DNA of 19,826 bases from an uncultured Clostridia bacterium (GTDB lineage: Bacteria; Bacillota_A; Clostridia; TANB77; CAG-508): contig CANQXO010000016.1 of NCBI GenBank assembly GCA_947627825.1, positions 1-19,826 on the forward strand, read 5' to 3'. Numbering within the stretch: position 1 is the first letter of the stretch; each line of letters begins with the position of its first letter. The notes below the pieces were generated by a model that saw nothing but the letters and a program-made list of their open reading frames with translations, was not told the origin of the DNA and ran no database searches. The translations under genes were made by a program, and so were the position numbers. Below, in pieces: positions 1-6,779 of the stretch.

Positions 1-36
1 TCCTCTTTAATTTCGTGCTTAAAAAATCACAAGTAT

Positions 37-65
37 ATTATAGCATATTATAAAAAATTTTTCAA
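37..65 (-). promoter_or_regulatory. Sigma-A-type promoter reading out of the left edge
   Basis: On the minus strand TTGAAA (60-65) is followed after 17 bases by TATAAT (37-42). A TG one base upstream of the -10 makes it an extended -10. Transcription would start near position 30 and run off the window. It lies just downstream of spoIVFB. In Bacillus subtilis spoIVFAB is followed by the rplU-rpmA ribosomal protein operon, so the gene beyond the edge may be rplU. That last step is inference. Confidence 0.6.
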
Positions 66-108
66 GTTTTTTCACAACATCATCTTATATTTCTTTTACA
101 CTCTTCTA

Positions 109-816
109 TTATACTCTTATGTTTTTTGCTTGTAAACAAACTTTTTCTTGTTTTTCTAAGTGTTGTATATTTTCATACAATTTTTCTCTTAATTTAATTT
201 CTTTTTTATTTTTAAATACTATATACCATAAGTATACTATAATTACAATTATAGCGATATTTTTGTAATATAAAACTAGAACACTTGATATAGCTGTTAC
301 TATATATAAACATATTTCTGAGATATTTTGTGTATAAGTATAACTTAATTTTAAACCTTTGAAAATATGTATTATTTCTTTTGTTATTCTGCCTCCGTCT
401 AATGGATATATTGGAAGTAGATTAAAGATTGCAATTAACATGTTTGAATATATTATATTTTGATAGAATTCAATGTTTGTTATTATTTTATTTTTATATA
501 ATAAAAATGCAGTTACCATACACAACATATTAGTTATAGGTCCTGCTAATGCAAGTAATATCTTCTTTATTGATAACTCATTTCCATATAAAATTTTTTT
601 ATTATAATCTTCGCATTTTGTTTTAAAGCTAATTTTTAGTCCATAAGGTAAAAGTGTCATTTTTTCTGGTTTAAATCCCAAAAACAATCCGCATAACAAA
701 TGTCCAATTTCATGTATTAATGAAAACAACATTATAATTGCATATATTTTTATTTTATTTGTTAAAATAAAAATCAAAAAAAATAAAAATATTTTTAAAT
801 CAACTTTTATCTGCAT
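109..816 (-). CDS. spoIVFB: SpoIVFB-like site-2 intramembrane metalloprotease (M50)
   Basis: This is a polytopic membrane zinc protease of 235 residues. In sporulation SpoIVFB cleaves pro-sigma-K at the forespore outer membrane. The sequence shows the zinc motif HEIGH (H35, E36, H39) inside the first hydrophobic region. The second family motif, NLLPIYPLDGGR (residues 132-143), supplies the third metal ligand D140. About four to six hydrophobic segments fill the N-terminal 200 residues, and a short charged tail follows. It has no CBS domain, as in classical SpoIVFB. The ATG has an AAGGAG SD six bases upstream. It lies 30 bases after the M23 gene on the same strand, matching the spoIVFA-spoIVFB order. 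Another M50 protease is possible, but the context favours SpoIVFB. Confidence 0.88.
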   Translation of the reverse strand: MQIKVDLKIFLFFLIFILTNKIKIYAIIMLFSLIHEIGHLLCGLFLGFKPEKMTLLPYGLKISFKTKCEDYNKKILYGNELSIKKILLALAGPITNMLCMVTAFLLYKNKIITNIEFYQNIIYSNMLIAIFNLLPIYPLDGGRITKEIIHIFKGLKLSYTYTQNISEICLYIVTAISSVLVLYYKNIAIIVIIVYLWYIVFKNKKEIKLREKLYENIQHLEKQEKVCLQAKNIRV

Positions 817-846
817 TTGTATCTCCTTTTTAATAAAACTTTTTCT

Positions 847-1827
847 TTATAAATCCAGTATTTTTTGGGGATCTACAGTTTTGTTGTTTCTCCTTATTTC
901 AAAGTGTAAATGAGGTCCTGTGGTTTTGCCTGTTGACCCTACTAACGCTATTTTTTGTCCTTGGCTAATATAATCTCCTTGTTTTACTAAAATTGTGCTA
1001 CAATGTGCATATAGAGTTGTTATTTCTCCGTTAGTTATTTTTATATGGTTTCCATAGTCACCATAATTTGAAACAAGCTCCACAGTTCCTGCCATTGAAG
1101 CAATTATTTCTGTCCCACTATTTGCTCCAATATCAACTCCGGCATGATTTGCTGATATTATTTCTGTAGGCTCTCTTTCTCCATACCCTGATGTTATTAC
1201 TCCGTTTACTGGTTTTATAAAACTTGCATTAGATTTAATGAACAGTATATCTTGGTCTGTTTCGCTAATTTCTAGATTTTCTCCTCCACCTCCTACACCT
1301 AGATTTTCAGCTGCACTTCCTATATCATTTTCTGTGTTTTCATTATTGTTTTCTAAATTTTCTGTACTTACATTTTTGTTACTATCTTCGTTAGGATTAT
1401 CATTTAAATTGTTATTTTCATTTGTACTATTTTCTGTTTCATTTGCCTCACTTGTATTTTGCTCTACTCCATTTGTTTCGTTTATAGTTTGATTAATTTC
1501 ATTTGCATCTTTTGTGTTTTGTTCATTATCTATTTCATTTAAAGAATTTTTTATATCTTGTATAAATGACCCTATTTGATTATATATTTGAACAAAATCA
1601 GTATCCTGCGATAATATTGGTTTTATTTTTTCTATGGCTATGCTATTATTTTGATTTATAAAATAGATTATTCCAAAAATGCACATACTACAGATAACTT
1701 GTATAAATGTTTTGCTTAAAAGTGATAGTTTTCTTGTGGGGCTTGAATTAATATTGCTAGCTGGTATTCTATTATTTCTTCTTGCAGATATTTCTTCTGC
1801 CTTTTTTATTTTTTCTTCTTCACTCAT
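847..1827 (-). CDS. Membrane-anchored M23 (LytM-type) peptidase in the SpoIVFA position
   Basis: This 326-residue protein has a charged N-terminus and one membrane segment (about 38-57). A long low-complexity linker rich in Asn, Glu and Thr follows (about 95-185), then a glycine patch and a C-terminal M23 domain (about 200-326). All M23 zinc and catalytic residues are present: H228 and D232 in HAGVD, H276 in LYAHC, and H306/H308 in GPHLHFE. SpoIVFA, which holds and inhibits SpoIVFB, has a degenerate M23 fold in Bacillus. Position and topology suggest this is the SpoIVFA counterpart, but intact residues mean it could cut peptidoglycan, like a SpoIIQ/SpoIIIAH-type or plain endopeptidase. The ATG has an AAGGAG SD about 10 bases upstream. 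It is probably co-transcribed with spoIVFB. Confidence 0.8.
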   Translation of the reverse strand: MSEEEKIKKAEEISARRNNRIPASNINSSPTRKLSLLSKTFIQVICSMCIFGIIYFINQNNSIAIEKIKPILSQDTDFVQIYNQIGSFIQDIKNSLNEIDNEQNTKDANEINQTINETNGVEQNTSEANETENSTNENNNLNDNPNEDSNKNVSTENLENNNENTENDIGSAAENLGVGGGGENLEISETDQDILFIKSNASFIKPVNGVITSGYGEREPTEIISANHAGVDIGANSGTEIIASMAGTVELVSNYGDYGNHIKITNGEITTLYAHCSTILVKQGDYISQGQKIALVGSTGKTTGPHLHFEIRRNNKTVDPQKILDL

Positions 1828-1843
1828 ATAGCTATTACTCCTT

Positions 1844-1874
1844 TTATAGTTCTTATATAATATATGAACTATAA
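1844..1874. repeat. 9-bp perfect inverted repeat abutting the M23 gene SD
   Basis: The arms TTATAGTTC (1844-1852) and GAACTATAA (1866-1874) are perfect inverted copies around a 13-base AT-only loop. No T-run follows on either strand, so it is not a normal terminator. In minus-strand RNA the second arm runs directly into the AAAAGGAG of the M23 gene. It could be an operator or an RNA structure that shapes ribosome access. Confidence 0.5.
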
Positions 1875-1893
1875 GACGAGTTTATGATATTGT

Positions 1894-2089
1894 TTATAAA
1901 GCCAGCATAACTATTCCTATTGCCATGATTGCAATGATTACTTTTAATACAATGTTTATTTTTTTTACTTTTTTTAAATTATTTTTCAAATTGGTAATTT
2001 GTTTTTTTTTCTTCACTGCCTTTTTTGCCGAATTCTTCTAATATGCTTTCTGCCTCACGAATAACAAACTTCTTATTAAAATCACCCAT
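1894..2089 (-). pseudogene. Small tail-anchored membrane protein gene, frameshifted at an A9 run
   Basis: From an ATG at 2089 with a good SD (AAGGAG, about 8 bases upstream) the frame reads MGDFNKKFVIREAESILEEF and goes on through a Lys/Glu stretch, then hits a stop at 1979-1981 (36 residues). The change comes at nine A's on the minus strand (plus strand 2002-2010). With eight A's the frame would continue as a basic helical segment and end in a clear membrane helix (KVIIAIMAIGIVMLAL) with stop at 1894, giving 64 residues. The span of 196 bases is 65 codons plus one base. It may be a real mutation, a sequencing error in a homopolymer, or a gene using polymerase slippage. The family is not recognised. 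It lies between a 53-codon gene and the M23 gene, on the same strand. Confidence 0.55.
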
Positions 2090-2154
2090 AAGTGTTTCTC
2101 CTTACCTTTTTAAGATTATAACTTGTTAGGATTATTACCACTTATGAGTGATTT
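2079..2154. repeat. 16-bp inverted repeat covering the small gene's start codon
   Basis: The arms are 2079-2094 and 2139-2154. They are inverted copies over 16 bases with one exception (2086/2147), which becomes a G-U pair in minus-strand RNA. The loop is 44 bases. The arm at 2079-2094 contains the start codon of the small frameshifted gene, while its SD sits in the loop. A TATAAT-like hexamer also lies in the loop (2115-2120), so the repeat may act in DNA rather than RNA if transcription starts there. Confidence 0.5.
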
Positions 2155-2233
2155 ATACAATTTATTCCATTTTTTATTTTACAATTTTCTTAAGAATTTT
2201 TTAGTTTCTTTAATTATTCTTTGATGTTTTTAA

Positions 2234-2395
2234 TTATTTTTCTAGTTGTGTAATAAGCTTTTTTCCATCTATTCCAATAATTTTTACATGGGCTTCTTTA
2301 AGTTCATCGGGAACGCTTTCACACATTCCGTTATAAATTAAATTATCTCCATCAAAAATATCAATTTCTAATAAATTAAATTCGCTTATTTTCAT
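2234..2395 (-). CDS. Small acidic hypothetical protein, 53 residues
   Basis: An open frame on the minus strand starts MKISEFNLLEIDIFDGDNLI and ends KKLITQLEK. It has no membrane segment, carries one Cys, and looks like a compact beta-rich soluble domain. Codon use matches its neighbours. I do not recognise the family. It follows ftsZ by 72 bases on the same strand and is likely co-transcribed. The SD is unusual: AAAAGGAG (2427-2434) lies 31 bases from the ATG, but a perfect 7-bp hairpin (2405-2424) sits between them. Folding it would leave an effective spacing of about 11 bases. In-frame stops just upstream leave no room for a longer protein. Confidence 0.6.
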   Translation of the reverse strand: MKISEFNLLEIDIFDGDNLIYNGMCESVPDELKEAHVKIIGIDGKKLITQLEK

Positions 2396-2404
2396 TTTGT
2401 TATC

Positions 2405-2434
2405 TTATTAGATTATACTAATAAAACTCCTTTT
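2405..2434 (-). promoter_or_regulatory. SD site bridged to its start codon by a hairpin
   Basis: On the minus strand AAAAGGAG (2427-2434) is followed by TTATTAG, a TATAAT loop and CTAATAA (2405-2424). This gives a perfect 7-bp stem, followed by nine bases and the ATG at 2395. The stem would bring the distant SD to about normal distance from the start. The loop reads TATAAT, but no -35 is visible, so a promoter is less likely. Confidence 0.45.
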
Positions 2435-2467
2435 ATTTAAATTTGAATTTTAATAAAATTCATTAAA

Positions 2468-3448
2468 TTATTTATCCTTCTTTGCTTCTTTTTCGTCAAC
2501 GCCTGTTGCTACAACAGTAACTATTACTTCATCTTCTAAGCTTTCGTCTATGACTGTTCCAAATATAATGTTAGCATCTTGATTTACTCTTGCAGATATA
2601 AACTCAGCACTTCTGTTTACTTCTTCTAAGCCTACATCTTCGCTTCCTTTTATGTTAAATATTACACCTTTCGCGTTGTTGATTGTACTTTGTGTTAGTG
2701 GATTGTTAAGTGCTTTTAGAGTTGCTTCAACTACTTTATTTTCTCCACTTGACTCTCCAATTCCCATATATGCTAATCCTTCATAGCTTAGCGTTGTTTT
2801 TACATCTGCAAAGTCTATATTAATTGTTCCAACTGAATTTATTACATCAGTTATAGATTGTATTCCTTGTCTTAAAATGTCATCTGTTTTCTTGAAGGCG
2901 TCTAAAATGGATATATCTTTTGAAGTGTTGTTTAGTAATTGGTCATTAGAAATTACTATTAAAGAATTTACATTTGGTCTTAATTTTTCTATTCCCATAT
3001 TTGCTCTAACACTTCTTAGTTTTCCTTCAAATAAAAATGGAGTTGTCACTATACCTATTGTTAATATTCCTTTTTTCTTTGCTTGCTCTGCTATAACTGG
3101 GATTGCCCCTGTTCCTGTTCCTCCACCCATTCCAGCTGTTATAAACAAAAGGTCAGTATTTTCTAAAACTTTATCTATTTCTTCTATACTTTCTCTTGCT
3201 GCTTTTTCTCCAACTTCTGGATCTGAGCCAGCACCTAATCCCTTTGTAGTTTCTTTTCCTATCTGTAATGTTTTACAGTCAGTTGCTCTGTCAAGTACGC
3301 TTTTTTCTGTGTTGATAAGTACATACTCTACTCCATCAATGTCAGCTTTTATCATTTCGTTTACGGCATTGTTTCCTCCGCCTCCAATTCCTAATACTTT
3401 AATCTTTATCAAGTCTTTTGTTTTAATTGGTTGTACTTGATTTACCAC
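2468..3448 (-). CDS. ftsZ: Cell-division GTPase FtsZ lacking the C-terminal tail
   Basis: FtsZ polymerises into the Z ring at the division site and also forms the polar septum in sporulation. The sequence shows the N-terminal GIGGGGNN nucleotide loop, the tubulin signature GGGTGTG (near residue 110) and the T7 synergy loop NIDFAD (near residue 210), which completes the active site of the next subunit. I chose GTG at 3448 because a GGAGG SD sits eight bases upstream. The upstream in-frame ATG at 3463 would have the SD inside its coding sequence. This gives 326 residues. The protein stops right after the C-terminal GTPase subdomain (ATGVDEKEAKKDK). The usual variable linker and the conserved tail that binds FtsA, SepF and ZapA-type partners are missing, and no alternative frame encodes them. 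Confidence 0.95.
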   Translation of the reverse strand: MVNQVQPIKTKDLIKIKVLGIGGGGNNAVNEMIKADIDGVEYVLINTEKSVLDRATDCKTLQIGKETTKGLGAGSDPEVGEKAARESIEEIDKVLENTDLLFITAGMGGGTGTGAIPVIAEQAKKKGILTIGIVTTPFLFEGKLRSVRANMGIEKLRPNVNSLIVISNDQLLNNTSKDISILDAFKKTDDILRQGIQSITDVINSVGTINIDFADVKTTLSYEGLAYMGIGESSGENKVVEATLKALNNPLTQSTINNAKGVIFNIKGSEDVGLEEVNRSAEFISARVNQDANIIFGTVIDESLEDEVIVTVVATGVDEKEAKKDK

Positions 3449-3510
3449 GACTAATTCCTCCATTCATTTTTTCATAGCTTTTATTATACTATATTTTACG
3501 ATTTTTTCAA
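3446..3510 (-). promoter_or_regulatory. ftsZ promoter and ribosome binding site
   Basis: TTGAAA (3505-3510), a 16-base spacer and TATAAT (3483-3488) on the minus strand form a good sigma-A promoter with a start near 3476. GGAGG at 3457-3461 lies eight bases before GTG 3448 and fixes that start. Upstream there are two small inverted repeats: ATGTAA/TTACAT around 3528-3541, and ATTTACA/TGTAAAT at 3564-3570 and 3578-3584. These are possible operators. Confidence 0.65.
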
Positions 3511-3602
3511 GTGTTTTTTCATTTTTTATGTAATTTTACATAATTCTATTTATTTTTTATGATATTTACATGATTATTGTAAATTCATTATAATATTTGC
3601 TC

Positions 3603-3651
3603 ATAAAAATACACCTCAAAATATTAGATTTTTGTCTAAACATTTGGGGTG
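3603..3651 (-). terminator. Intrinsic terminator downstream of spo0A
   Basis: In minus-strand RNA the segment 3643-3651 pairs with 3612-3620 (nine positions, one mismatch). An inner TTAGA/TCTAA stem extends the hairpin. A U-rich stretch follows at 3603-3611. It separates spo0A from the ftsZ promoter. Confidence 0.7.
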
Positions 3652-3659
3652 CACTTCAT

Positions 3660-4482
3660 TTACGCACTCTTTAATTCTAATCTAATTTTATCGCCAATCA
3701 TTGCAATAAATTCACTATTAGTTGGCTTGCCTTTATCTGCTGAAATAGTATAACCGAATATACTTTCCACTGTTTTTGAATCTCCCCTTCCGCCATGCTA
3801 CTTCTATTGCGTGACGGATTGCTCGCTCTACTCTTGATGGAGTTGTATTAAATTTATCTGCTATATCTGGATACAATTCCTTTGTAATTTGATTAACAAT
3901 GTTTATGTTATTTACTACCATAATTATAGCTTCTCTTAGAAATTGGTAGCCTTTTATATGTGCTGGTACTCCTACTTCATGAATAATATTTGTTACCAAT
4001 GCTTCTAAGTTTTCTTTTTCATCTCTTTTATTAACTTGTATATATTGAGATTTTATTTCTTTGCTTTCTGTTATGACTTTCTTTAATTCTTCTGGATTGT
4101 AATTTTTTATTTCCTTTATTCTTTCAATTAAAACAGATATATCAAAAGGTTTTACAACATAATAATCTGCTCCTAGTGCTATTGCTTTTTGTGTTATTTT
4201 GTCTTGTCCTACTGCTGATACCATTATGTATATTGGTACTTTTCCTAAAGAAATTTTGCTTAGTTTTTCTAGCACACCTAAGCCGTCTAAATGTGGCATT
4301 ATTACATCTAATAATACTACATCTGGTTTTTGACTGATGATTTGGTCATAGGCGTCTTCTCCATCTGACGCTATTCCTATAACATCTAGCTCTGAATCTC
4401 CATTCAAATAATTTTTTAAAGTATTTCCAAACTCATAATTGTCATCTGCAATTAAAACTCTAATTTTTTCATTTACATTCAC
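3660..4482 (-). pseudogene. spo0A: Sporulation master regulator Spo0A, frameshifted in the DNA-binding domain
   Basis: Spo0A is the phosphorelay response regulator that starts sporulation. The receiver domain is complete: acidic pocket D13/D14, phospho-acceptor D59 in [11 protein letters not shown], and K111 in VVKPFD. The C-terminal domain carries the recognition helix [15 protein letters not shown]. Just after it the frame shifts at a run of four G's (plus strand 3784-3787). The uncorrected frame ends in unrelated residues with stop at 3733. Removing one G restores the family ending ([20 protein letters not shown], then a stop at 3660). That gives 273 residues, close to the usual 267. I chose GTG 4482, which has a GGGGGG SD eight bases upstream; a longer frame from 4572 runs through the promoter. 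If real, the lesion would probably abolish sporulation; a sequence error is at least as likely. Confidence 0.93.
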
Positions 4483-4530
4483 TTTAGTTTCCCCCCTATA
4501 TAATTTTATTTTGTAAAATTTTACCATTTC

Positions 4531-4559
4531 ATTATATAAGATTTTATTTTGAAATGCAA
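4531..4559 (-). promoter_or_regulatory. spo0A sigma-A promoter
   Basis: TTGCAT (4554-4559), 17 bases and TATAAT (4531-4536) on the minus strand would start RNA near 4524, giving a leader of about 42 bases before GTG 4482. About 90 bases upstream, at 4621-4638, there is a sequence close to a Spo0A box (AGTCGAA against TGNCGAA), with a weaker copy next to it. Autoregulation is possible but not proven. Confidence 0.65.
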
Positions 4560-4651
4560 GTAGTTTTTCCAAATTTTTCTAAGTTTCTTGTAAATGCTTG
4601 ATTTTACTGCAAATTTTCGTACTTTATTTTTCGACTTTATTTCTAATTATT

Positions 4652-5257
4652 TTATAAATTTTCACTTTCAATGTATATATTTTCGTTTATTATTTCACAA
4701 TTTTGCTCTATTTCAATAGTATTTAAAAGCTTTTCTTGATTTTCTTTTGTAGATTCTAATTGTAATTCTATAAATTTGTCATATTTAGTGTTAATAATAT
4801 TTATATTTAACTTTTTACACCAATAGATTACATTCTTTTGGTTTTCATAATTAATTTTTATAATATATGAAATTCCTTTTTCTTTATCTACAATTTCTGC
4901 TTTTTCTATAGCTTCTTGTGCAGAACTGGCATAAGCTCTCAGCAAGCCTCCTGTTCCAAGTAAAATGCCTCCAAAATATCTTGTAACTGTTACAAGTACA
5001 TTTTCTAATTCTTTCTTTTTTATTATTTCTAATATTGGCGTTCCTGCTGTTTTACTTGGTTCACCATCATCACTGCACTTTTCAAAATTTTCTACAACAA
5101 AAGCGTAACAATTATGTTTTGCATCATGGTATTTCTTTTTGATTTCTTCTATTTTTTGCTCAGCTTCTTCTTTACTTTCGACAGGTATTGCATTTGCTAT
5201 AAATTTTGATTTTTTTACTACTAACTCTGCCCTGCTTTCTTCTTTTATAGTTTTCAT
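4652..5257 (-). CDS. yigZ: YigZ/IMPACT family protein
   Basis: This 201-residue protein belongs to UPF0029 (E. coli YigZ, B. subtilis YvyE, eukaryotic IMPACT). The N-terminal domain has the family signatures YHDAKHNCYAFV and DDGEPSKTAGTPIL, then VTVTRYFGGILLGTGGLLRAY. The C-terminal part (about 130-201) is the small ferredoxin-like domain found in the bacterial members. The biochemical role is not settled; it is linked to translation or ribosome-associated functions by its eukaryotic relatives. I chose ATG 5257 because an AGGAG SD lies four to five bases upstream. An in-frame ATG at 5290 would add 11 residues without an SD. A terminator upstream separates it from the flavoprotein gene. Confidence 0.9.
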   Translation of the reverse strand: MKTIKEESRAELVVKKSKFIANAIPVESKEEAEQKIEEIKKKYHDAKHNCYAFVVENFEKCSDDGEPSKTAGTPILEIIKKKELENVLVTVTRYFGGILLGTGGLLRAYASSAQEAIEKAEIVDKEKGISYIIKINYENQKNVIYWCKKLNINIINTKYDKFIELQLESTKENQEKLLNTIEIEQNCEIINENIYIESENL

Positions 5258-5300
5258 TTTCACTCCTCGTATAATGAACATATAGTTCATGCTACTATGT

Positions 5301-5325
5301 AAAAAAGCAGTTATTATCTGCTTTT
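5301..5325 (-). terminator. Intrinsic terminator downstream of the HI0933-type flavoprotein gene
   Basis: A perfect 8-bp stem, AAAAGCAG/CTGCTTTT (5303-5310 and 5318-5325), has a 7-base loop. In minus-strand RNA it is followed directly by six U's (5301-5306). It lies between the flavoprotein stop and the yigZ start. Confidence 0.8.
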
Positions 5326-5360
5326 ATTACTATATATCTTTTACTACTATATATTTTTTA

Positions 5361-6647
5361 CTACATTCCTGCTGTATATCCTGTAGAATAAGCAATTTGC
5401 AAATTAAACCCACCCGTATATCCGTCTACATCTATTATTTCTCCTGCAAAGAATAATCCTTTAATTAATTTAGATTCCATAGTTTTTGGATTTATTTCCT
5501 TTATATTTATTCCACCTGCTGTAATAATCGCTTCATTAATATCTCCAAAGTCTGCTATTTGAATTTCAAACTTTTTAAGTAATTTTACTAGATTTGTTCT
5601 TTCTTCTTTGGTTATTTCATTTACCTTTTTATTTTCATCAATTCCGCTTAACTTTATTATTACTGGAATAAGCTTTTGTGGTAACAACTCATTTAAACTA
5701 TTTTTAAAATTTTTGTTTTTTTCTTTTTCAAAATCTCTTAGTATTCTTGTATCAAGTTTTTCTTCTGTTAATGCTGGTTTAAAATCTATATTAACTTTTA
5801 CATTTTCTATATTGTTTTTTCTTAAATGTGCTGAAGCGCTTAGAACTATTGGACCTGATATTCCTTTGTCTGTAAATAACATTTCTCCAAAATCTTCATA
5901 TATTTTTTTATCATTTTCAAATAATTTTATTGATACATTTTTTAAACTTAATCCTTGCAAATTTTTGCAAATTTCTCGGTCTTCTTTTTTGGCTTTTAGA
6001 GAAATTAGTGATGGTCTTATTGTTGTAATTGTATGTCCTAATTTTTTTGCCATTTTATATCCATCTCCTGTTGAGCCTGTAAGTGGATAGCTCATTCCTC
6101 CAGTGGCTAATATTACTTTGTCTGCTTCAAATATTCCTTGATTTGTTTTTACTCCTACAACTTTTTTCTCGCACGAATTTTGACTTTTATTTTGTGAATT
6201 TTCTTTTAACTCTTCTTTCATATATTCTTTAGAATTATCTTGTGAAGTACTAGTTACAAGGATTTCTTCTGCGGTACAGTTTGTTACAATATTTACATTT
6301 TTTAATTGTTTCATTAAAGCATTTAATACATCTTGTGATTTATCGCTTACTGGAAATATTCTATTTCCTCTTTCTACTTTTGTTGGTATGTTTAATAACT
6401 GTATAATATCTTTATTATCAAAGTTTTGAAATGCACTATATAAAAACTTTCCATTACCGGGTATATTTTTAATAAATTCGGAAATGTCTATTGCATTTGT
6501 TATATTGCATCTACCTTTTCCCGTAATTAATAATTTTTTCCCTATGGAATTCATTTTTTCTATTAGGGTCACTTCATTATTTCCCTTTTTAGCACTTATG
6601 GTGGCTAGCATTCCTGCTGGGCCACCTCCAATTACAATTACTTTCAT
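5361..6647 (-). CDS. HI0933/YhiN-family flavoprotein (NAD(P)/FAD-dependent oxidoreductase)
   Basis: This is a predicted FAD-binding oxidoreductase of 428 residues from ATG 6647. The N-terminus has the dinucleotide-binding GGGPAGM, an acidic end of the second strand (LIEK) and the family motif GKKLLITGKGRCNITN. In the middle is KVILATGGMSYPLTGSTGDG, and at the C-terminus FFAGEIIDVDGYTGGFNLQ, which is the second FAD contact. The substrate of this family is not known. A lineage-specific insertion of about 30 residues rich in Ser, Asn, Lys and Glu (about 135-165) separates two strands of the FAD domain. The start is not certain: an in-frame TTG at 6662 adds five residues and neither has a strong SD, but the ATG places the FAD motif where relatives have it. 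Confidence 0.88.
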   Translation of the reverse strand: MKVIVIGGGPAGMLATISAKKGNNEVTLIEKMNSIGKKLLITGKGRCNITNAIDISEFIKNIPGNGKFLYSAFQNFDNKDIIQLLNIPTKVERGNRIFPVSDKSQDVLNALMKQLKNVNIVTNCTAEEILVTSTSQDNSKEYMKEELKENSQNKSQNSCEKKVVGVKTNQGIFEADKVILATGGMSYPLTGSTGDGYKMAKKLGHTITTIRPSLISLKAKKEDREICKNLQGLSLKNVSIKLFENDKKIYEDFGEMLFTDKGISGPIVLSASAHLRKNNIENVKVNIDFKPALTEEKLDTRILRDFEKEKNKNFKNSLNELLPQKLIPVIIKLSGIDENKKVNEITKEERTNLVKLLKKFEIQIADFGDINEAIITAGGINIKEINPKTMESKLIKGLFFAGEIIDVDGYTGGFNLQIAYSTGYTAGM

Positions 6648-6662
6648 TTTATTCACTTTCAA

Positions 6663-6779
6663 CTCTATTGCTTTATTAGTTTTTGATTACTGTCATCCTG
6701 TTTTTTCTTTTATTTTTTTTTTTTCTTTTTGTTTTTTTATTTTTTGTTTTTGTCTTATAATTTTTATGCATTTAATCTT
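6663..6779. other. Low-complexity pyrimidine-rich spacer
   Basis: From about 6690 to 6770 the plus strand is nearly all T with scattered C, G and A (A/G-rich on the minus strand). I see no open frame, no hairpin and no clear promoter. It separates the flavoprotein gene from the upstream ynbB gene. Confidence 0.5.

Noticed and set aside
1238..1492. Plus-strand open frame rich in Ser and Phe
   Set aside because: It mirrors the Asn/Glu linker of the M23 gene and has no start context.
2144..2224. Plus-strand 26-residue hydrophobic peptide (MSDLYNLFHFLFYNF...), toxin-like
   Set aside because: Its only SD-like bases (AGGA) are too far from the ATG, and it starts inside an inverted repeat; not enough support for a toxin call.
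2877..3440. Plus-strand 187-residue open frame
   Set aside because: Antisense shadow of ftsZ with no SD.
4483..4572. 30-residue N-terminal extension of Spo0A
   Set aside because: It would run through the -10/-35 of a good promoter, and the family has no such extension.
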